Positions 7,440 through 12,000 of a stretch of DNA of 12,000 nt are shown in pieces; position 1 is the stretch's first letter, and every line of letters starts with the position of its first letter. The position numbers and the translations under genes are program-made. The stretch is taken from contig WPIO01000065.1 in assembly GCA_009760855.2 (NCBI GenBank), forward strand, positions 1,040,501 to 1,052,500, given 5' to 3'. The stretch comes from Cristatella mucedo. Its lineage: Eukaryota; Bryozoa; Phylactolaemata; Cristatellidae. The notes below the pieces were generated by a model. It was not told the origin of the DNA, searched no databases, and saw only the letters and a program-made list of their open reading frames with translations.

Positions 7440-7725
7440 CTGAGATTGTACGTGCTTGCTTCTACACGCTTTTCTAAGCACTGGACCATATTTTTCCTTA
7501 ACCTTTTCGCTATTGATACTCTTGCAGGAATAATACATTTAGGTTCTCTTAAGGTGCTACACGTCACGACATCCTATGACTTGATGACATTTCAAAGAAG
7601 CACAAAATCCCACTGCTCCTCACAGCATTTTCTCGGTCAGTGTGAATTGACCTTTGTGTGCTCGTGCGTGCTGTTGCTGGGTACGCTTTCAGTAACCATA
7701 TTGACATTTGAGTGCTCGACCTAGC
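7440..7725 (+). mobile_element. LINE family A copy A4: old, diverged fragment
   Basis: Bases 7570-7722 align almost without gaps to A3 from about 5791. Shared blocks include ATCCT-TGACTTGA, ACATTT, CAGCATTT, TGTGA-TT, GTGCT--TGCGTGCTG and TAACCA. The translation SYDLMTFQRSTKSHCSSQHF parallels SSDLTTFKKNLKTHLFRTAF of A3. Upstream, STRFS (7462-7476) parallels TTRFS in the other copies, so the fragment probably begins near 7440 with indels in between. Similarity is roughly 65-70% by eye, much lower than among A1-A3. No hairpin or ATT tail remains. Confidence 0.7.
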
Positions 7726-7910
7726 TCGCTCATGCGCTGGAGTGCGATCGGAGACACGAGTTAGACATTAAACTGAGGTGGCTCACTTTTGCTTGATCTT
7801 AAGCTACAGTTGTGCCGTCGCTAGCATGTACGCTCGGCGGCGAATTCACTTCCGCATTGAGAATATCCATAGGAAATCTCAAATTCAGTGGCGCTGCAAG
7901 ACTCACGGCC

Positions 7911-7929
7911 GCACGCGCGCGTGCATGCG
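7911..7929. repeat. Alternating purine-pyrimidine tract with 14-bp palindrome
   Basis: GCACGCGCGCGTGCATGCG alternates purine and pyrimidine throughout. Bases 7911-7924 are a perfect palindrome. Such GC/CG/CA alternation is the type of sequence that can adopt Z-DNA; any role here is unknown. Confidence 0.8.
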
Positions 7930-8047
7930 GGCCTTCGTGCGAACACAGTGCAGTGAAGTGCAGCGCAGCGCATCTGGGACTCGCATGGCGTGTGACTGGC
8001 TGGGACTCGCTGCGATGCGCCTAAAACTATGCAGAACCGAGCCAACC

Positions 8048-8072
8048 CACGACTCGTCACTGACGAGTCGTG
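8048..8072. repeat. 25-bp near-perfect palindrome (12-bp arms, 1-bp centre)
   Basis: CACGACTCGTCA (8048-8059) and TGACGAGTCGTG (8061-8072) are exact reverse complements around a single C. A perfect 12-bp inverted repeat is unlikely by chance at one given site, though not extraordinary in a large genome. It could be a dimeric transcription-factor site or a hairpin of a mobile element. It lies about 100 bp upstream of a TATA-like box. Confidence 0.85.
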
Positions 8073-8140
8073 AATGAACTTTGACCCTACAACCTTACCT
8101 CGGCTTCCTGGCAATGGCTTGGGCGCGTCGGTTTGTAGCT

Positions 8141-8215
8141 CACGTGGTCCGTCTCGTCGTAGCTCGCTGCTCTTATAAAAGCGAGCACCGAATTGCTTTC
8201 TTTACAGGTATCAGC
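8141..8215 (+). promoter_or_regulatory. Candidate core promoter: E-box CACGTG and TATAAAAG
   Basis: TATAAAAG at 8174-8181 matches the animal TATA consensus. CACGTG (8141-8146) is an E-box about 28 bp upstream. The TATA box is framed by a 7-bp inverted repeat, GCTCGCT (8162-8168) and AGCGAGC (8180-8186). No convincing ORF follows (a short ATG frame at 8265 stops after a few codons). Alternatively TTGCTTTCTTTACAG (8194-8207) is a splice acceptor, or the whole is chance. Confidence 0.25.
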
Positions 8216-8523
8216 TACAAACATCAATTGCCCTTTCGTTGTGAAAGAGAGGCTTTGGGTTAGTATGAGCGAGATGATTTAGACGAAGTGGGATGGCGGG
8301 AACGATCCACTGACTGAGATCACTACAAACTTAACGACATTTTGAATGAAGCAAGAAAATCAACCTGTTCCAAACAGCAAGTGTTTCGTCATTCAGAATT
8401 CCCATTTATGCGCTTATGCACGATGAAATTGTGAAGGTCTTTCCGGCTTCTTTATAATATCCATAAGCAAATTTGGCTCTATAGGGGTGCCGTGCGAGTG
8501 CTTTATTATCACTGCTATTGTAT

Positions 8524-8566
8524 TATGTATGCATGTATGTATGTATGTATGTATGTATGTATGCAT
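8524..8566 (-). repeat. (CATA)n microsatellite tail of B2
   Basis: On the plus strand this is a run of TATG/ATGT units broken by two ATGCAT interruptions. It follows, on the minus strand, the family B end TTACAGACGGAGATG. It sits at the same place as the CA repeat of B1. Confidence 0.9.
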
Positions 8567-8845
8567 CTCCGTCTGTAATTCCACAAAGCCACAAAGACTA
8601 CGTGGGTGTTACGCAGGAGAGTTTTGTATAGTGCTCTCACACCCCAAGCGGCTTTCCGTAACCATTCGGTAACCAGCAGACTTCATCTCACGAAACAACG
8701 AGAATGTGGGAAGCATAGCAGAGTCAGGAGAGCAGTTGAGGTAGTGAGTAGCATTGAAGTAACAGCTCAGGACCGCTGAAAAGAATGCGCCATAGTCGGC
8801 AGCAGGAGAGGAGTTGTCATTGCGTAAGAATCGTGGAAGTGAGTT

Positions 8846-9184
8846 TCACAATATAGGACCTGCTGAGCAAAGGTTTCTGTCGCTATTGGTCTTTAAGCGC
8901 GGGAATAGAACAGCTAATTTATTGTCCATACAGGACCCGAGGGCACAAAGAAGCTGAAACTGGTGCAACAGTTCATCTAGGTATGAAGGAGGCAAGCCGT
9001 GGCGGGCCTTGTGGGTCACTGTAAGAGCTTTGCTCTGTATCCATTGATCGACCGGTAGCCATCCTGGCTCTTTTAGCAAAGAAGATACGTGGTCAAACTT
9101 CTGGGACTTGAAAACTAGCCTTGCAGCCATATTTATAGTCAGCTGCTGTGGCCTAGTTGCTTTTTCTTTTGGTAGCCCAGCCAT
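8846..9184 (-). pseudogene. RT C-terminal domain of B2
   Basis: This 112-codon stretch reads KATRPQQLTINMAARLVFKS, FDHVSSLLKEPGWLPVDQWI, THKARHGLPPSYLDELLHQF and SCMDNKLAVLFPRLKTNSDR, then NLCSAGPIL and a stop (TATTGTG replaces the usual R-L-W-N-S region after an indel). It corresponds to 2590-2860 of B1. Over 2641-2760 I count 17 mismatches in 120 columns against B1, far more than in the RT core. Confidence 0.85.
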
Positions 9185-9543
9185 AAGGAATTACAATTAT
9201 CAAGCCGAGACAGAACAAAGAGGCTAGTTAAATTATTTGCAAGCCAATGTGGAATACAGCTCCTAATCTTAGATAGGGATCGGACGTGATTATTAGCTGT
9301 AGAAGCAGTCTTCTGGATGAAGCTTTTAAAATTTAGGAAGTTGTCGAAAACGACACATAAATTTCGAGCACGCGGTGGTGGCTGCACAATAGCATCACCT
9401 ATCAGAAGAGCAAAGCCTTTTAATCTAGCTACACACTTAGGATGTCCTATGAGCAACACTTTCAAAAAGTTTTCCGATATCCAGGATCGAATGTCGTCAA
9501 GGCAAGCATTCGATTTATCAGTTGCTGCAGCAGATTCTGACAA
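9139..9543 (-). pseudogene. RT thumb-region fragment of B2
   Basis: This open stretch of 134 codons has no ATG start. It covers the region after the Y-T-D-D box: SESAAATDKSNACLDDIRSW, ISENFLKVLLIGHPKCVARL, FALLIGDAIVQ, RARNLCVVFDNFLNFKSFIQ, TASTANNHVRSLSKIRSC and LSRLDNCNSLWLG. In B1 the equivalent reads ENFLKLNDNKTELLFLGH; B2 lacks seven residues there. The conserved L-N-x-x-K-T-E stretch follows the catalytic core in CR1/L2 RTs, so its loss should be damaging even though it keeps the frame. The frame passes into KKKQLGHSS by a slip near 9160. Confidence 0.85.
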
Positions 9544-10627
9544 ATGACAAATACAGCTGAGTATCGTCAGTATAAAAATGATATCCTATTCCATGGGCCT
9601 AATCACTTTTCCCAGGGGTTTAGTATAAATAGAGAACAGCAAGGGACCGAGGACGGACTTTTGCGGGACTCCACAGGTGGCTGGTCTGGTGGATGAGACC
9701 TGACCTCCACACGACGACACGGATTGAACACGATCAGACAAGTACGATTTACATCACGCCAGTGTCTCGGCTGCCAGACCGATCGTTGTTCTCAATCGTT
9801 CAAGTAGGACATCGTGATCAGTGGTTTCGAAGGCAGCTGGTAGATCTAGCAGAGATAGGGTAGTGACATTTCCGTCATCGTTGCTGCATAGAATGTCATT
9901 GGTAACACGGAGGAGAGCAGCTTCAGTGTAGTGCTGTCGCTTGAATCCCGATTGAAATTTGTGTGACATTTCATCTTTTCGATGTATGCTACCAGCTGCT
10001 TAGCGACGATTTTTTCAGGAATCTTTGACAAGAAAGGCAGAAGGGAAACTGGGCGATAGTTTGCAAAGACCTCTGTATCTGATCCAGGCTTTTTAAGTAT
10101 CGGTCAAACGATTGCCGATTTGAAGGACTTGGGTGCGACCCCTTTTCGCAGAGAAGCATTGATATTCCCGGTTATGGCTGGGTTAAGTTGATCTGCCAGT
10201 GAAGACCGCAGAGATGATGGTATAGGTTCTTCAGGAGACTTTGAGCTCTGGTTTGTTATTATTAGTAAGAGCTCGGGTGGGATGGATGAGCATACTCGTC
10301 GCGCTCACCTCCTCCATGCAGATCCTCATTGGTCGCCAGTCGGCAACCTGCTGCATCACGTGACTAAGATAAGAGCTCGCTAATCTCGCCGTTTACGGCA
10401 CTCAAGCGACGTAAACCGAATGTCTTACGCCGCAGGCAGCTCCAAATCAAACCTCCCAACCGGTTCGCAAGTAAACAATTGAATTATTCTGCTGCAGCAC
10501 TTGATAGCCCTTCATATGCAGTTTTCATTTCGAAGTTATTTACGGCATATTTGTACGGGACGCCGAGTGACTACCGTGCAGCGTCAGCGTTCGGCTGTTC
10601 ATTTATAAATGAGTTGGGTCCCGCATC

Positions 10628-10948
10628 CTAAGCGTGACGGGTAAAAGTCAGATGCCCGGAGAGCGATGGCACACTTCTCGGTGACTTCCAAGTGACAACT
10701 CCAAGACAGAGTTGTGGGCGGCAAATCAGCCCCCCATGCTTGCTCAGATATTTGTACGAAAACCAGAGCAGACGCCAGATGGGAAGTGGCCAGATTTGCG
10801 TGTCGCCAAACTCGCTTGGTTTCTTTTTTCGAGCTGTGTGAGGTACCGCAAAAGTGGTAACAGAACCCAATAGCGGGATGGCAGTTTTGAAAACAGACAG
10901 CCTTCCAAAATAGTCACGAGTCATCTTCTCGAGCAAGTCATCCGGCAT
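10628..10948 (-). CDS. Hypothetical ORF, 106 codons, unrecognised
   Basis: This is the longest non-LINE open frame in the right part of the window. It starts at ATG 10948 and ends at TAG near 10628. The first ~70 residues look protein-like: MPDDLLEKMTRDYFGRLSVF, TAIPLLGSVTTFAVPHTARK, then Trp/Tyr-rich PLPIWRLLWFSYKYLSKHG. The remainder (LICRPQLCLGVVTWKSPRSV) is less so. No signal peptide or family motif was recognised. It may be a chance ORF, a fragment of an unknown mobile element, or an exon. Confidence 0.2.
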   Translation of the reverse strand: MPDDLLEKMTRDYFGRLSVFKTAIPLLGSVTTFAVPHTARKKKPSEFGDTQIWPLPIWRLLWFSYKYLSKHGGLICRPQLCLGVVTWKSPRSVPSLSGHLTFTRHA

Positions 10949-11336
10949 CTCGCTTGGAGCACGACCTGCCAGCTCTCCAGTCAGCCCTCTTGAGCTGTGC
11001 AGCGCGATCTGTAACGTGTGCTACAGATCTCGCTGTAGCAACTTCTGCACCCAAGTCCTCGGCCTCAAAGCGTATCGCTGGCCAAGCTGGGTGCAAGTCC
11101 ATAGCGACGAACGGCAAATACGTCAGAAACCTTGCCTGAGCCTGTAAGCAGCAGAGATGACGTCAGGAATTACGACAGACAGACACAGATTTCCGACCCG
11201 GACACTGACTGACTGACTTGGCTGCACTGCGGCGATGAAGAGCAGCAGTTACTTTAATGTAACTCTAGCGTGGAACAGATCGGCATGACGCTCGGCGGCC
11301 GCCGAGCTGACTGCGTCTAGCATCCAGATAGCATCT

Positions 11337-11357
11337 AGCAGCAGCAGCAGCAGCAGC
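11337..11357 (+). repeat. (AGC)7 microsatellite
   Basis: Seven AGC units follow TAGCATC-CAGA-TAGCATC, a short direct repeat at about 11319-11335. It would encode a homopolymer in any coding frame, but no supported gene covers it. Confidence 0.9.
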
Positions 11358-11459
11358 TGTATAGTGCAGAGCAGCTCTCGCTCAAGGCCCAGAGCAAGCG
11401 CTGTGCTGACTCGGGCTTGCCGTGCCGCTAAGCCGTTTTGGTTCCTAGTCGTCATGATT

Positions 11460-11662
11460 TAGTAACCATGAACTGCAAGTCTCTCGGCAGTCGTAAATAT
11501 GCATTGGCTGATTTAACAGCTTCATTTGAATTTCGGCAGAAGAGCTTTGACTTCTATCACGACCGCATGCTGCTGGCAATACAGGATCGCCCACTGCAGG
11601 ATTCAAACCCACGATCTCAACCGTAAAGAGCGAGCAACATACCTCCTGGGCTATCACGACCC
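11460..11662 (-). mobile_element. tRNA-derived SINE-like element (head 11584-11662)
   Basis: On the minus strand, an A-box TAGCCCAGGAGG (11653-11642) and a B-box GGGTTTGAATCC (11610-11599) are separated by 31 nt, the normal spacing of a tRNA-type Pol III promoter. The T-arm can pair: GTGGG with CCTGC, including two G-U pairs, around TTTGAAT. The acceptor strands do not pair in register and the anticodon arm does not fold well, so this is a tRNA-derived head rather than a working tRNA. The body would extend to lower coordinates; its 3' end is not identified and 11460 is only a working limit. GGTCGTGATAG occurs both at the head start and again at about 11564-11554. Confidence 0.55.
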
Positions 11663-12000
11663 TTGACATAATCTGGCTGATGCAGCATGCCAAGGTTTGC
11701 ACACGACAGGAGCTGACGGTATTTCTGGTCTGGGTCGGTGACCGCGTCAATACGCTTTCTAGCATCAAATGGCTTTTTTCTTTGCCATCGGGTAAAAGTA
11801 GCGGAGCTCTAGCCCAAAAAGTGACGTCCAGAGAGCGAATGTCCAGCTATCGCCGTCTACTGTCGCTCCACTGTCGAACGCGACTCGTGCGGTGCACAGT
11901 AAACTCTTTTGGAGCACACGTCTCCGGTAAGATGCTCGTTTTCAAACTCAGCAGCTGCATAAATGAAAGATGCTGCCTGCTGACAAAATCAGATTAGCGA
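11663..12000. other. No recognised gene
   Basis: A 105-codon plus-strand open frame (11680-11997) has an ATG but no recognised motif. It includes SGALAQKVTSRERMSSYRRL and ends near the window edge. A donor-like CCG/GTAAGA occurs at 11924-11932. Nothing else can be supported. Confidence 0.5.

Larger units (their letters stand above)
7726..8523. other. No recognised gene; GC-rich palindromic and promoter-like sequence
   Basis: This stretch contains a CpG-rich block (about 7880-8030), an 11-bp direct repeat CTGGGACTCGC at 7974-7984 and 8000-8010, a 14-bp palindrome, a 25-bp near-palindrome and a TATA-box-like site, all listed separately. Open frames of 60-99 codons on both strands here overlap one another and are not recognised. 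Bases 8280-8520 show nothing. Confidence 0.55.
8524..10252 (-). mobile_element. LINE family B copy B2, inverted relative of B1
   Basis: This is a family B copy on the minus strand, 5' truncated inside the RT at about 10252. In order it has [89 protein letters not shown], an intact F-Y-T-D-D box (9574-9563), SENFLK-VLLIGHPK, NLCVVFDNFLNF, KIRSCIPHWL, MAARLVFKSQKFDHVSSLLK and HGLPPSYLDELLHQFQ, then the shared C-terminal tail ending SPA-TAA and the CATA tail. It carries the same TGA codons (10106-10104, 9756-9754) and frameshift as B1. Private lesions are a 1-bp loss near 9600, a 5-bp loss near 9545, and an in-frame 21-bp loss (about 9455) removing LNDNKTE. It is dead. Confidence 0.9.
10253..11460. 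other. Unrecognised DNA with one minus-strand ORF and simple repeats
   Basis: This follows the truncated 5' end of B2. No LINE homology was found beyond a weak hint at 10305-10340 (LLHADPHWSPV, compare LLxxLHWLPV), which I do not accept. It contains (CTGA)n-like sequence at 11204-11218, a 16-bp perfect palindrome CTCGGCGGCCGCCGAG at 11291-11306, and (AGC)7 at 11337-11357. Confidence 0.55.

Noticed and set aside
8058-8078. CTGACGAGTCGTGAA looks like the CUGANGA box of a hammerhead ribozyme.
   Set aside because: No GAAA box with a flanking stem is found at a workable distance on either side, and the match is explained by the 25-bp palindrome.
7778-8114. Arg/Cys/Ala-rich ORFs on both strands.
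   Set aside because: Composition follows the GC- and CpG-rich repeats; three overlapping frames are open at once, which argues for base composition rather than coding.
9317-9547. Plus-strand 76-codon ORF.
   Set aside because: Antisense shadow of the B2 RT fragment.
10305-10345. LLHADPHWSPVGN as a possible LLxxLHWLPVxxRI motif of another LINE.
   Set aside because: No neighbouring RT C-terminal motifs occur before or after it on the same strand.
11174-11194. GGAATTACGACAGACAGACAC as another family B 3' end (TTACAGACGGAGACAC).
   Set aside because: The match is about 12 bases, gapped, and nothing upstream of it matches the family B 3' region.
1-12000. CRISPR arrays, bacterial operons, riboswitches or phage genes.
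   Set aside because: No regularly spaced repeats, no ribosome-binding-site-led gene strings, and the elements present are of animal type.

Overview
The window looks like repeat-rich, non-coding DNA from an animal, most likely an invertebrate. The evidence is decayed non-LTR retrotransposons (LINEs) of the CR1/L2 type with microsatellite tails, tRNA-derived SINE-like pieces, many short microsatellites, and no long intact gene on either strand. The species cannot be named from the sequence. I found no bacterial operon, CRISPR array, rRNA or intact tRNA.

Two LINE families explain about half the window. Family A is known here only from the last ~190 codons of its reverse-transcriptase (RT) ORF and its 3' UTR. 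It ends in a hairpin plus an (ATT)n tail. Copies are A1 (minus, 1-588, running off the left edge), A2 (plus, 4095-4620), A3 (plus, 5581-6104), an old diverged copy A4 (plus, about 7440-7725), and an inverted 3' UTR scrap at 5521-5580. Family B is represented by a long 5'-truncated copy B1 (plus, about 600-3195, endonuclease C-terminus through the tail), a shorter inverted copy B2 (minus, 8524-10252) and an old 3' scrap B3 (minus, 3903-4045). A further RT-core scrap C lies on the minus strand at 5217-5480. Every copy is broken by stops or frameshifts.

Layout: A1 - B1 - (CA)n - unrecognised coding-like block (3196-3896) - B3 - A2 - unrecognised AT-rich DNA - C - A3 composite - SINE-like element with a LINE-like tail (6138-6306) - unrecognised DNA - A4 - GC-rich palindrome and promoter-like block (about 7900-8215) - B2 - unrecognised DNA with a 106-codon ORF - second tRNA-like SINE head (11584-11662) - unrecognised DNA.

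The most interesting observation is a step in similarity between the inverted copies B1 and B2. About 600 bp (1491-2090 against 9601-10200) differ at only six positions and share two stop codons and a frameshift, while the downstream parts are only about 86% identical in the block I counted. This points to gene conversion or a DNA-level duplication of an already dead tract. No functional system beyond mobile elements could be demonstrated.
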